The notes below the pieces were generated by a model. The model searched no databases and had not been told where the DNA came from. It saw only the letters and a program-made list of their open reading frames with translations. A stretch of DNA of 51,161 bases from JANNOG01 sp050329415 (lineage in GTDB: Bacteria; Actinomycetota; Actinomycetes; Actinomycetales; JBBAYJ01): positions 1-51,161 of the forward strand of contig JBHJOS010000085.1 of the NCBI GenBank assembly GCA_050329415.1, read 5' to 3'. Of this stretch, positions 15,731-24,139 are shown in pieces. A program made the position numbers and the translations under genes. The stretch's first letter is position 1. The number at the start of each line of letters is the position of its first letter.

Positions 15731-16786
15731 TCAGTCGGCGCTCGTCGCGACCAGCGACTCGTGGTCGCGGCGCTGGGCGTGCAGCAGCGGGGTGGGTTCG
15801 GCGAGCACCAGGGAGAACAGGTCGCCGAAGCGGCCCGGCTCCAGGGCCAGGCAGGCGCGGCGGGCCTCGGCGGCGAGCGCCGTGCACTCGGCGTCCACCT
15901 CGGCGCGGACGTCGTCGTCCAGCCAGCCCTGGCGGGTCATGAACGCCTCCAGCCGGGCCAGCGGGTCGCGGGCGCGCCACTCGTCCAGCTCCCCGGCCGT
16001 CCGGTAGCGGGTGGGGTCGTCGGAGGTGCTGTGCCCGCCCATCCGGTAGGTCACGGCCTCGACGAACGCGGGTCCCGAGCCGGCCCGGATCTGGTCGGCG
16101 AGGTGCCGGGTGACGGCGTGCACCGCGAGGACGTCGTTGCCGTCGACCAGCACGGACGGCAGGCCGAACCCGGCGGCCCGCTGGTGCAGCGCCGCCCGCA
16201 TCTGCAGCGACGTCGGCGTCGAGATCGCCCACTGGTTGTTCTGGCAGAAGAACAGCAGCGGGACGTCGGTGGCCGCCGCCCAGTTGAGAGCCTCGCTGGC
16301 GTCGCCCTCGCTGCTGGCGCCGTCGCCGAAGTAGGCGACGACGACCTCGTCGGCGCCGTCGCGCTGGACGCCCATCGCGTAGCCGGTGGCGTGGAGCAGC
16401 TGGGCGCCGAGGACCACGGTGTACACCTGCACCCGGTAGCGGGCGGGGTCCCAGCCGCTGTGGGCGGTGCCGCGCCACATCTCGAGCATCTCGGTGGGCC
16501 CGATGCCCCGGTACAGCGCGGCGCCGTGCTCGCGGTAGCTGGGGAAGATCATGTCCGTCGGGCGCAGCGCCGAGATCGAGCCGACCTGGGCCGCCTCCTG
16601 GCCGAGCGACTGCAGCCACAGGGCCAGCTCGCCCTGGCGCTGCAGGGCCAGCGCCTCCTCGTCGAAGCGCCGGGTCCGCCGCATCCAGCGGTACAGGTCC
16701 CGGCACAGGTCCGGGGTCACGTCGAGCGGCCAGGACTCCTGCGTCCTCACCTCGCCCGAGGGGTCGAGCAGTTGCACCGGTTCCAT
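15731..16786 (-). CDS. bkdA: Branched-chain 2-oxoacid dehydrogenase E1 alpha subunit
   Basis: A 351-residue thiamine-diphosphate-binding subunit. The TPP motif runs from YFGDGASSEGDASEALNWAA to FFCQNNQWAIS (GDG ... NN), and TYRMGGHSTSDDPTRYR is the phosphorylation-loop region characteristic of E1 alpha. Start at 16786 has an excellent ribosome-binding site (GGTGGAGG, four bases upstream), whereas the frame's earlier ATG would add an unrelated Arg/Pro-rich leader. First gene of the bkd operon; the 142-base gap to icmF holds a candidate promoter. The enzyme probably acts on valine-, leucine- and isoleucine-derived 2-oxoacids; pyruvate is the alternative. Confidence 0.94.
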   Translation of the reverse strand: MEPVQLLDPSGEVRTQESWPLDVTPDLCRDLYRWMRRTRRFDEEALALQRQGELALWLQSLGQEAAQVGSISALRPTDMIFPSYREHGAALYRGIGPTEMLEMWRGTAHSGWDPARYRVQVYTVVLGAQLLHATGYAMGVQRDGADEVVVAYFGDGASSEGDASEALNWAAATDVPLLFFCQNNQWAISTPTSLQMRAALHQRAAGFGLPSVLVDGNDVLAVHAVTRHLADQIRAGSGPAFVEAVTYRMGGHSTSDDPTRYRTAGELDEWRARDPLARLEAFMTRQGWLDDDVRAEVDAECTALAAEARRACLALEPGRFGDLFSLVLAEPTPLLHAQRRDHESLVATSAD

Positions 16787-16888
16787 GGGACCTCCACCTG
16801 GTGGGTGCGGGCCCCGGGCGCGGGGTGAGCGCCGTCGGCCCTGATCGGTCGGGTCTCGCGTCTCCCGCGGGGTGGGCGGGATGTGCCG

Positions 16889-16894
16889 AGGGTA
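16889..16894 (-). promoter_or_regulatory. Candidate -10 box (TACCCT) for the bkd operon
   Basis: Read on the minus strand, TACCCT fits TANNNT and lies about 100 bases ahead of the E1 alpha start, so this mRNA would have a leader. Just upstream (about 16912-16940) are ATGTGA, TGTGA and CACAATGTGA-like motifs forming broken inverted repeats that could bind a regulator. Confidence 0.35.
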
Positions 16895-16928
16895 GCGCCG
16901 AGTTGTGCTGTGTATCACATGTCGAACG

Positions 16929-19900
16929 TCACATTGTGCGCCGGTACCGACCCCCCACCTCGTGGAACGCGTCGGTGATCTGCCCGAGGGAGCAGTGCGG
17001 CACGGCGGCCATCAGGGCGTCGAACACGTTGCCGCCGCTGGTCGCGGCATCGCGGAGCCGCGCCAGGGCGTCCGGTGCGGCGTCGGCGTGGCGGCGGTGG
17101 AAGTCCGCGAGACGGTCCAGCTGGGACCGCTTCTCCGTCTCGGTGGCGCGCGACAGGGGGATCGCCGGCGGGGAGGACTCCTCATCGGCGTCGGGCAGGA
17201 AGGTGTTGACGCCGACCAGCGGCAGCGACCCGTCGTGCTTGCGCCGCTCGTACAGCATCGACTCGTCCTGGATCCGCCCGCGCTGGTAGCCGGTCTCCAT
17301 CGCCCCGAGGACCCCGCCGCGGGTGGTCAGCCGGTCGAACTCCGCCAGCACCGCCTCCTCGACGAGGTCGGTGAGTCGGTCGATGATGAACGAGCCCTGC
17401 AGCGAGTTCTCGGTGTCTGCCAGGCCCCATTCCCTATCGATGATCAGTTGGATGGCCAGCGCTCGGCGGACCGACTCGGCGGACGGGGTGGTGACCGCCT
17501 CGTCGTAGGCATTGGTGTGGAGGCTGTTGGCGTTGTCGTAGACCGCGCACAACGCCTGCAGGGTGGTGCGGATGTCGTTGAACGCCATCTCCTGGGCGTG
17601 CAGGGAACGGCCCGAGGTCTGGACATGGTACTTGAGCTTCTGCGCGCGCTCGCCGGCGCCGTACCTGTCGCGCATGGCGATCGCCCAGATCCGGCGGGCC
17701 ACGCGGCCGATGACGGTGTACTCGGCGTCCATCCCGTTCGAGAAGAAGAACGACAGGTTCGGCGCGAAGTCGTCGACCGCCATCCCGCGTGCCAGGTACG
17801 CCTCGACGTAGGTGAAGGCGTTGGCCAGCGTGAAGGCGAGCTGGGTGAGTGGGTTCGCCCCGGCCTCGGCGATGTGATAGCCGGAGATCGAGACCGAGTA
17901 GAAGTGCCGCACCCCGTGGTCGATGAACCATTCCTGGACGTCGGCCATGCACCGCAGCGCGAAGTCGGTGGAGAAGATGCAGGTGTTCTGGCCCTGGTCC
18001 TCCTTGAGGATGTCGGCCTGGACGGTGCCGCGCACGGTGCGCAGGGTCCGGGCCCGGATCTCGTCGGTCTCCCCGTCGCCCGGCGCCCGGCCGCGCTCGG
18101 CCTCGAAGGCCCTGAGCTGCTGCTCGATCGCGACGGTGAGGAACATCGCGAGGATCGCTGGTGCCGGGCCGTTGATCGTCATCGACACCGAGGTCGTCGG
18201 TGCACACAGGTCGAACCCGGCGAACAGGTCCCGCATGTCGTCGAGCGTCGCGATCGACACCCCGGAGGTGCCGACCTTGCCGAGCACGTCCGGCCGGGTC
18301 GCCGGGTCGCGCCCGTAGAGCGTGACGGAGTCGAACGCCGTCGACAGCCGGGTCGCCGGCTGTCCGGCGCTGAGCAGGTGGAAGCGCCGGTTGGTGCGGG
18401 CGGGGTCGCCCTCGCCGGCGAACATCCGGGTGGCGGCCTCGTCCCGGCGCTTGAAGGGGAACACCCCGGCGGTGAACGGGAACCGACCGGGCAGGTTCTC
18501 GGCCCGCAGGAACCGGGCCAGGGCACCCGCCTCGTCGTCGCGGGGCAGGGCGACCCGGGGGACGGAGGAGCCGGACGGCGTCGTGTGGTGCGCGTCCTCT
18601 CCCTGGTACCGGGCGCGGGCGGCCGGCCAGCCGGCGAGGAGGTCCCGGGTCGCGGAGTCGAGGGCGGCGTCGGCCTCGCGGAGCACGTCACCCACGGCAT
18701 CGACCGCGGCGCCGAACCGGTCGGCATCGCCGGGTGCGTCGCGGCCGGCGGCCGCCAGCTCTGCGGCGGCCGTGGCCAGCGCGTCCCGTCGGCGTACCGC
18801 CGCGACCTGGGCGTCGGTCACCCGGCGGTACGCCCGGACGGTCTCGGCGATCTCGGACAGGTAGCGCTCCCGCTCGGTCGGCAGGACCGCGGTGAGGCCG
18901 GTGGACCGGCGGGTGGTGACCGGCGGCAGGACGCCGGTGAACCGGGTCATGCCGCGCTCGGTGAGCAGGTCCCGCAGGTGCTGGTGCAGGGCGGTGACGC
19001 CGTCGTCGTCGAAGCGGGCCGCGCTGGTGCCGAAGACCGGCATCTCCTCCCACCCGCCATGGTGGCCCCGGTTGCGGGCGACCTGGCGCCCGACGCTGCG
19101 CAACGCGTCCTCGGCGCCGCGGCGTTCGAACTTGTTGATCGCGACGACGTCGGCGAAGTCCAGCATGTCGATCTTCTCGAGCTGGGTGGCCGCGCCGAAC
19201 TCCGGGGTCATGACGTAGAGCGAGACGTCGGCGACGTCGAGGATCGACGTGTCCCCCTGGCCGGTGCCCGGCGTCTCGACGATCACGAGGTCGAAGCCGG
19301 CGGCCCGGCACGCGGCGACCACGTCGTCGAGGTGCTCGGGCAGCGGCAGCCCGGCGCGGCGGGTGGCGAGCGACCGGAAGTACACGACGTCGGGTTCCAG
19401 GCTGGTCATCCGGATCCGGTCGCCCAGCAACGCCCCGCCGCCGCGGCGACGGGTCGGGTCGACCGCCAGCACGGCGATCCGGAGCTTGTCCTGGCTGTCC
19501 CGGCGCAGGCGGCGGAGGAGCTCGTCGGTGAGCGACGACTTGCCGGAGCCGCCGGTGCCGGTGATCCCGAGGACGGGCGTGGTCCGTCGGGCAGCGGCGT
19601 CGCGCAACTCGCCGGCGAGGCCGGGGTCGCGGCCGGCCTCGAGCACCGTGACGGCCCGGGCGAGCGCGGGGGTGTCGCCGGCGAGGATCGCGGCCGGGTC
19701 GGGGGAGGCGGCGGCGAGGTCGACGTCGCATTCCCGGACCAGCACGTTGATCATCCCGTCCAGGCCGAGCCGCTGGCCGTCCTCCGGCGAGAACACCCGG
19801 ACCCCGCGCTCGGCGAGCAGCGCGATCTCGTCGGGCACGATGACGCCGCCGCCGCCGCCGTAGACGCGGACCTGTCCGGCGCCCGCGGCGGCCAGGCTCT

Positions 19901-20177
19901 CGACGAGGTAGGTGAAGTACTCGATGTGGCCGCCCTGGTAGGACGAGACGGCGACGCCGTGGGCGTCCTCCTGGACCGCGGCGGCGACGACGTCGGCGAC
20001 GCTGCGGTCGTGGCCGAGGTGGATCACCTCGGCGCCCTGCGCCTGGAGGATCCGCCGCATGATCGTGATGGCGGCGTCGTGGCCGTCGAAAAGGGCGGCG
20101 GCGGTGACGAACCGGACGGGGTGGGCCGGGCGGTGCAGGTCGGGGCGGTGCAGGTCGGGGGGTGGCGACTCTGCCAT
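16929..20177 (-). CDS. icmF: Fused isobutyryl-CoA mutase (IcmF)
   Basis: A 1082-residue fusion of mutase small subunit, its G-protein chaperone and the large subunit. Residues 20-150: cobalamin-binding domain with DGHD (His33 is the expected lower ligand) and a Gly-rich YGGGGGVI. Residues about 200-470: MeaB-like GTPase, Walker A GTGGSGKSS (Lys213) and ETPGTGQGD. Residues about 500-1082: TIM-barrel mutase with GVFPFKRR (Phe573 in the substrate pocket), SGRSLHAQE and SLHTNAYDEA. The SGRSLHAQE form and the Phe pocket are those of isobutyryl-CoA mutase, not methylmalonyl-CoA mutase, which has SGWSLTEQD and Tyr. The enzyme interconverts isobutyryl-CoA and butyryl-CoA, linking valine breakdown to fatty-acid metabolism. 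Start at 20177 fits the -10 box TACCAT six bases ahead. Divergent from a marR gene. Confidence 0.95.
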   Translation of the reverse strand: MAESPPPDLHRPDLHRPAHPVRFVTAAALFDGHDAAITIMRRILQAQGAEVIHLGHDRSVADVVAAAVQEDAHGVAVSSYQGGHIEYFTYLVESLAAAGAGQVRVYGGGGGVIVPDEIALLAERGVRVFSPEDGQRLGLDGMINVLVRECDVDLAAASPDPAAILAGDTPALARAVTVLEAGRDPGLAGELRDAAARRTTPVLGITGTGGSGKSSLTDELLRRLRRDSQDKLRIAVLAVDPTRRRGGGALLGDRIRMTSLEPDVVYFRSLATRRAGLPLPEHLDDVVAACRAAGFDLVIVETPGTGQGDTSILDVADVSLYVMTPEFGAATQLEKIDMLDFADVVAINKFERRGAEDALRSVGRQVARNRGHHGGWEEMPVFGTSAARFDDDGVTALHQHLRDLLTERGMTRFTGVLPPVTTRRSTGLTAVLPTERERYLSEIAETVRAYRRVTDAQVAAVRRRDALATAAAELAAAGRDAPGDADRFGAAVDAVGDVLREADAALDSATRDLLAGWPAARARYQGEDAHHTTPSGSSVPRVALPRDDEAGALARFLRAENLPGRFPFTAGVFPFKRRDEAATRMFAGEGDPARTNRRFHLLSAGQPATRLSTAFDSVTLYGRDPATRPDVLGKVGTSGVSIATLDDMRDLFAGFDLCAPTTSVSMTINGPAPAILAMFLTVAIEQQLRAFEAERGRAPGDGETDEIRARTLRTVRGTVQADILKEDQGQNTCIFSTDFALRCMADVQEWFIDHGVRHFYSVSISGYHIAEAGANPLTQLAFTLANAFTYVEAYLARGMAVDDFAPNLSFFFSNGMDAEYTVIGRVARRIWAIAMRDRYGAGERAQKLKYHVQTSGRSLHAQEMAFNDIRTTLQALCAVYDNANSLHTNAYDEAVTTPSAESVRRALAIQLIIDREWGLADTENSLQGSFIIDRLTDLVEEAVLAEFDRLTTRGGVLGAMETGYQRGRIQDESMLYERRKHDGSLPLVGVNTFLPDADEESSPPAIPLSRATETEKRSQLDRLADFHRRHADAAPDALARLRDAATSGGNVFDALMAAVPHCSLGQITDAFHEVGGRYRRTM

Positions 20178-20183
20178 GTCCGG

Positions 20184-20189
20184 ATGGTA
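20184..20189 (-). promoter_or_regulatory. Candidate -10 box (TACCAT) for leaderless icmF
   Basis: On the minus strand TACCAT lies six bases before the icmF ATG at 20177, predicting a leaderless transcript. It decides the start over an in-frame ATG 36 bases upstream, which would lie beyond the promoter. Confidence 0.55.
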
Positions 20190-20192
20190 GGA

Positions 20193-20209
20193 CGTCCGAG
20201 TATCGGACG
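20193..20209. promoter_or_regulatory. 17-bp palindrome, candidate MarR operator
   Basis: Perfect inverted repeat CGTCCGA-GTA-TCGGACG lying between the divergent -10 boxes of icmF (20184-20189) and the marR gene (20233-20238), right where the icmF -35 would be. A dimer bound here would block icmF and could also affect the regulator's own promoter. Confidence 0.6.
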
Positions 20210-20232
20210 CCAACGGGTCGTCAAAATCCGGC

Positions 20233-20238
20233 TAGGCT
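20233..20238 (+). promoter_or_regulatory. Candidate -10 box (TAGGCT) for the marR gene
   Basis: TAGGCT fits TANNNT and lies eight bases before the ATG at 20247; the mRNA would be leaderless or nearly so. Confidence 0.5.
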
Positions 20239-20246
20239 CCTCGGGT

Positions 20247-20807
20247 ATGTCCGCGGGTGTCTCGAGGACCGGCCCGGTCCGGCGGCCGTTGGCCTACGAC
20301 CCCATCGCCGAGGCGGCTCGCCAGTGGCGCGCCCACGGCTGGGACGAGGCCGCCGACGGGATGGCGGCCGTCACGTCGCTGGTCCGCGCGCACCAGATCC
20401 TCATGTCCCGGGTCGAGGAGGTGCTTCGCCCGTTCGGCGTGACCTTCGCCCGCTACGAGCTGATCACCCTGCTTCACTTCAGCAAGTCCGGCAGCCTGCC
20501 GCTGTCCCGGATCGGCGCGCTGCTCCAGGTCCACCCGACCAGCGTGACCAACGCCGTGGACCGCTGCGAGGCCGCCGGCCTGGTCCGGCGGGCGCCCCAT
20601 CCCACCGACCGGCGGGCCACCCTCGCCGAGATCACCCAGGAGGGCCGCGAGCTCGTCGTGAAGGCGACGGAAGCCCTCAACCGCGACGTGTTCGCCGACC
20701 TCCGACTCGCCCGAGATGACGTTCGGTCACTCGTCGACGTCCTCGGCCGCCTTCGCGCCGCCCACGGCGACTTCGACACCGTGGCGGCAAACGTCGGCGG
20801 CGCGTGA
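20247..20807 (+). CDS. MarR-family transcriptional regulator
   Basis: A 186-residue winged-helix protein. The DNA-binding part runs from FARYELITLLHFS through LPLSRIGALLQVHPTSVTNAVDRCEAAGLV (recognition helix) to the wing RRAPHPTDRRATLAEIT, the DxRxxxxxLT-type MarR wing; dimerisation helices are at both ends. The N-terminal 40 residues are a little longer than average. It is divergent from icmF across 69 bases holding a 17-bp palindrome and both promoters, so it most likely controls icmF, perhaps in response to an acyl-CoA. That effector is inference. Start is fixed by the nearby -10 box. Confidence 0.92.
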   Translation: MSAGVSRTGPVRRPLAYDPIAEAARQWRAHGWDEAADGMAAVTSLVRAHQILMSRVEEVLRPFGVTFARYELITLLHFSKSGSLPLSRIGALLQVHPTSVTNAVDRCEAAGLVRRAPHPTDRRATLAEITQEGRELVVKATEALNRDVFADLRLARDDVRSLVDVLGRLRAAHGDFDTVAANVGGA

Positions 20808-21003
20808 GGCAGCCTCGTGACAGCCGGAGGCGTGCCACGGCGTGACGTCCCTTGGATGTCCACTGTCGAGACGGGCCTCGGGGCCGGGGCCGCGGTGAGG
20901 GCGTCCTGGCGTGACGAGCTGCCGGGTCCGGGCGCGATGGAATGGGTCCGTTCAACCATCCGACCGAGTACGCCTCCCTGCGATTCATCCCCCGGCTGCC
21001 ACG

Positions 21004-23265
21004 ATGTCCGACGTGAGGGATTCGGCCGTGAGGTCTCGACCGTTTCCGCCGGAACGGTGGGAGCGGGTCCGAGATCGCGGGCGTCAGTGGTCCCGCCGGC
21101 ACCCGGTGCTGACCCGTCGGCTGCGTACGGGCGTGTCCGTGGCGTCGTGGGTGGCCATTCCGGTGACGGTCGTCGCGGTGATCGTCTTGCCGGAGCTTCG
21201 TCCCGCCGTGGTCACGTACCTGAGCAACGTGTGGCTGTTGCTGGTGTTGTTCTGGTTGACACGGCCGAAGACCGTGTCGTGGCGGCTGGTGTCCGCGGTC
21301 TTCACCGTCGGATTGCCGTGGGGGCTGGCGACGGGTCTGTTCTCCCGCGCCGGCGCGGGCTGGGTGGGCCTGCAACCGGGCACCGCGGGTCCAAGTGCCG
21401 GCTTGGCGTCGACGGTGGAAGAGACCCTGAAGCTGCTGCCGCTGCTCGTGATCGCCGTGTTCGCGGCGGGACGGGCCCGGCGCTTCGCCGCCGTGGACTG
21501 GGCCGTTCTGGCGTTCACGTGCGGGTTGGCGTTCAACGCGGTCGAGGACTCCGCGCGTGAGGTGTACCGGGCGGTCACCCCACCCTCCTTGCTGGAGGTG
21601 TTGTTCGGGGGCGACCCGGGTCTGGCCTACTCGTCGAACCCGTGGACCTCGGCCCGGTTCGAATCGTCGGACGGGGTCGCGGTCGCGGCTGGGCACCCGG
21701 TGTGGTCGATGCTGGTCGGCGCGTGTGTGGGCCTCGGCTTCGCGATGTGGCGAGCTGGCGCGGCGTCGACCGGCCGCTGGTCGCCGGCCTGGCAGGTGGG
21801 TGGGGTCGTCCTGCCGTTGTGGGCCCTGGCCTGGGTCATCACCGACCACGCCGCATACAACGCGTGGGCCTCCAGCCCTGGGTTCACCGAGGGTGTGGCC
21901 GGGTCGGGGTTCCCATGGCTGGCAGCGGTGGCGTGGGTGGCGACGGGCAAGGGAGCGGTCACTGGGACGGTGTGCGTCGGGGCGTACGTCGCCTGTTGGC
22001 TGGTGGACGCTCATCGTCGCGGTGTGGCCGCCCGCCGGTCCGGCGATGCGGGCACGCGTGACGTGAGGTGCGATGTCGCACCGGTGTGGGTCGCCGACCC
22101 GGAGGCCACCGTGCAGCGGTGGTGGGCGCGGGCCGGGGACCGGGTGCGCGGCGCGGCGCTACGCGCGGCCGTCCTGCTGGTGGCTCGCGCGCTGGTGCAG
22201 GCCGCGCGGGACGCGGCGGTCATCGTGCTCGCGCACGTGAGGGTGTTCGGGGAGCCGCGCGTCGTCGCGCTGCGCCGGGGCCGGGCGGCGATGGCCATGA
22301 CTCGCGACGACCGCGCGGTGGCGATGGGGGCGACGACGCCGGGGCGGGAACCGACGGCTCGGCGCCGTTTCGCGATCACGGTGGGGACCCTGGGGACGCT
22401 GGTGGTGGCGGGCTGGGTCGTGGTGGGACTCGTCGTCGCGTCCCGCATCGGCGCCGGCCTGCCGCTGCACGGTGACCAGGGCGAACTGTTCACGTTCGGC
22501 GTCACGGACGACTTCGCGAACCTGCTGGACCGGTTGGGCACGTGGTGGGACGGCCTCGGCCCGTGGGGCCAGATCGCGGTCACCGCCGTGGCGGTTGCGG
22601 GGATCCTCCTGCTAGGTGGTGGGTTGGGCACGGCCCTGTTCGCGACGGGGATCGCGACCTACGGTCTTTCGCACGCGCATGGGCTGGCGGATCTCACGCG
22701 GAACCCGGGCGCGGCCGTCCGCGACTACGCCGCACACGCGACCCCAGTGGGCGCGGTGGCGGACCTCGGGGGATTCGGGTTGACGTTCATCCCCGGGTCG
22801 GCGCTCGGTGTCGGTGGTGCGCGGGCGACGCGTGCGGTGGCGGGGTCCACGACCCGGTGGGTCGAACGTCGACTCATCACTGAGGTGGCCGCGCATGTGG
22901 ATGACCCGGCCCCGTTGCTAAGGGAGCTGGCCGAGAACGGCGTGAAGCACACCCCGGAGGACGTCCTGAGAGTCGCTCGGGCACCCGACGGGACCGTCGT
23001 GTTCCTGGAGGCCGGGACGCAGCGGTCGGGTCTGCTCCATATCGTGACCGAGCACGGTGGCCAGTTCGCCGACATCGGGGTCGCGACCGAGGAGATCCCG
23101 GATGTCGTCATCAAGGCCGTGACGCACGGTGAAATTGTCGGCATACAGGGTACGAGAACGGTGTACCTCGTGGAGCACGGAGGACAGAAGCTGCCCATCG
23201 CGGTACAGGTGGCAGACAACGGATACATCGTCGGCGCCAACCCCAATACGAAATGGAAGCCATGA
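21004..23265 (+). CDS. PrsW-family intramembrane protease fused to a C-terminal polymorphic toxin domain
   Basis: A 753-residue membrane protein. Residues about 40-380 are a multi-span PrsW (CPBP-like) protease: E139-E140-x-x-K143, E181-D182, H230 and H281xxxN285 are the expected metal-site motifs. A basic loop (380-470), two more hydrophobic spans (about 480-500 and 545-590) and a linker follow. The last 80 residues are a small soluble domain with GLLHIVTEHGG (His679, His684), a VYLVEHGGQ strand pair and GYIVGANP (740-747), which looks like a BECR-fold RNase toxin of polymorphic toxin systems. G+C drops over this end (62% in 23161-23220 against 72% in 22741-22800). The stop overlaps a small acidic gene by ATGA, as expected for a toxin and its immunity protein. 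The start could also be GTG 21013. Confidence 0.82.
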   Translation: MSDVRDSAVRSRPFPPERWERVRDRGRQWSRRHPVLTRRLRTGVSVASWVAIPVTVVAVIVLPELRPAVVTYLSNVWLLLVLFWLTRPKTVSWRLVSAVFTVGLPWGLATGLFSRAGAGWVGLQPGTAGPSAGLASTVEETLKLLPLLVIAVFAAGRARRFAAVDWAVLAFTCGLAFNAVEDSAREVYRAVTPPSLLEVLFGGDPGLAYSSNPWTSARFESSDGVAVAAGHPVWSMLVGACVGLGFAMWRAGAASTGRWSPAWQVGGVVLPLWALAWVITDHAAYNAWASSPGFTEGVAGSGFPWLAAVAWVATGKGAVTGTVCVGAYVACWLVDAHRRGVAARRSGDAGTRDVRCDVAPVWVADPEATVQRWWARAGDRVRGAALRAAVLLVARALVQAARDAAVIVLAHVRVFGEPRVVALRRGRAAMAMTRDDRAVAMGATTPGREPTARRRFAITVGTLGTLVVAGWVVVGLVVASRIGAGLPLHGDQGELFTFGVTDDFANLLDRLGTWWDGLGPWGQIAVTAVAVAGILLLGGGLGTALFATGIATYGLSHAHGLADLTRNPGAAVRDYAAHATPVGAVADLGGFGLTFIPGSALGVGGARATRAVAGSTTRWVERRLITEVAAHVDDPAPLLRELAENGVKHTPEDVLRVARAPDGTVVFLEAGTQRSGLLHIVTEHGGQFADIGVATEEIPDVVIKAVTHGEIVGIQGTRTVYLVEHGGQKLPIAVQVADNGYIVGANPNTKWKP

Positions 23266-23594
23266 CTGAAACCCCAGACCACATCAGGGTGATGACTGAG
23301 TTCGGTGCCGGGCCGCTCTGGGTCAGCTACCCGAGCGACCCCTTCGTCAACCCAGCCGAGGCCGGGGAGGTGCCGCTTTCGTCGGATCTCGCTGCCGACC
23401 TGGACGCCTGGTACGAGGAGTACCAGGCGACCTATGACCCCTCCTACCCCCCGGACTCGGCGTTCCCTAGCGAGGAGGCCGAGCAGGCATGGGTGGCGCG
23501 CGGGGAGGAACTCAGCCGGCGGGTGGCCGCTGAACTGCCCGGGGCGAGAGTTCACTACGCCCGGTACGGCAAGCCTGACCTTCAGGTGCGCTGA
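23262..23594 (+). CDS. Putative immunity protein for the PrsW-fused toxin
   Basis: A 110-residue very acidic soluble protein (many Asp/Glu, few basic residues), overlapping the toxin stop by ATGA, which makes its translation follow that of the toxin. The sequence has the pattern HIRVMTEFGAGPLWV ... LSSDLAADLDAWYEEYQATYD ... WVARGEELSRRVAAELPG ... VHYARYG, which recurs in small proteins encoded after toxin tips. It should bind and block the toxin domain in the cytoplasm. An ATG nine bases earlier is in frame, but the overlapping ATG has GGAAG in front of it. Function rests on position and general character. Confidence 0.68.
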   Translation: MTETPDHIRVMTEFGAGPLWVSYPSDPFVNPAEAGEVPLSSDLAADLDAWYEEYQATYDPSYPPDSAFPSEEAEQAWVARGEELSRRVAAELPGARVHYARYGKPDLQVR

Positions 23595-23868
23595 GCGGGA
23601 CGAGTCAGGTCGATTTCGCTGCCTGTGGCAATTGCGATCGCAGTGGTGAACGCCTCGGCGGGTCCGAGACCCACCGGTTCGAGAACTCCGGCTGCTGCTG
23701 GTTCAGCCGTTGCTCACGGACTTCGATCTCCACACGATGCTGCGGCTGCTGACCGGACACCGGACTTCGATGCGGACTGACCGGGCCCTTTGGCTCTGGT
23801 CTGCCGTCAGGGGAGTCTCGATGATGAACCTGGTCGGACCCGCCCGCCGGGATGTCAGGAGGCCCACG
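23595..23868. other. Gap after the toxin-immunity pair
   Basis: About 270 bases. No gene is supported. It has an AT-richer patch near 23620-23645 containing the self-complementary TGCGATCGCA and ends with the AGGAGG ribosome-binding site of the next gene. It may be where discarded toxin or immunity cassettes once lay, but no recognisable remnant remains. Confidence 0.4.
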
Positions 23869-24090
23869 ATGGCCGACACCGAACGAAGCTCACGTCGCCG
23901 GACGGTCGATCGCGCGGGGGGCGCGTGGGGCGGGTTCTACTTCATCGGGGGCATCGGGGCGCTGGTGTACTTCTGGCAGCAGGCGGACTCCCTCGGCGGC
24001 TACCTGCTCGCGATCCTCAAGTCGTTCGTCTGGCCGGCGTTCTTCGTCTACGACGCGTTCGGCGCACTCGCGACACTCACCACCGGATGA
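23869..24090 (+). CDS. Small conserved membrane protein
   Basis: A 73-residue protein: a charged N-terminus with an S-R-R-R-T segment, then two hydrophobic spans (GGFYFIGGIGALVYFW and LLAILKSFVWPAFFVYDAFG). The VYFWQQADS and LKSFVWPAF(F/L)VYDA pattern is that of a widespread small bacterial membrane protein of unknown function. Start is set by a perfect AGGAGG six bases upstream; an in-frame ATG 160 bases earlier has no such site. It is 49 bases ahead of the AMIN-like gene and could share its transcript. Confidence 0.7.
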   Translation: MADTERSSRRRTVDRAGGAWGGFYFIGGIGALVYFWQQADSLGGYLLAILKSFVWPAFFVYDAFGALATLTTG

Positions 24091-24139
24091 CCGGCGTGAC
24101 GCCGGTTCACCCCTGATCCACGACAAGGAGGGCCGCCGA

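Noticed and set aside
14739..16706. Upstream extension of the E2 frame
   Set aside because: The extension is an out-of-frame reading of E1 beta and E1 alpha; the lipoyl domain begins right after GTG 14738.
16905..20246. Long plus-strand frame running into the MarR gene
   Set aside because: Antisense of icmF; only the last 186 codons (from 20247) encode a real protein with a promoter and a MarR domain.
23633..23642. Palindrome TGCGATCGCA as a regulatory site
   Set aside because: Too short and isolated; no adjacent promoter.
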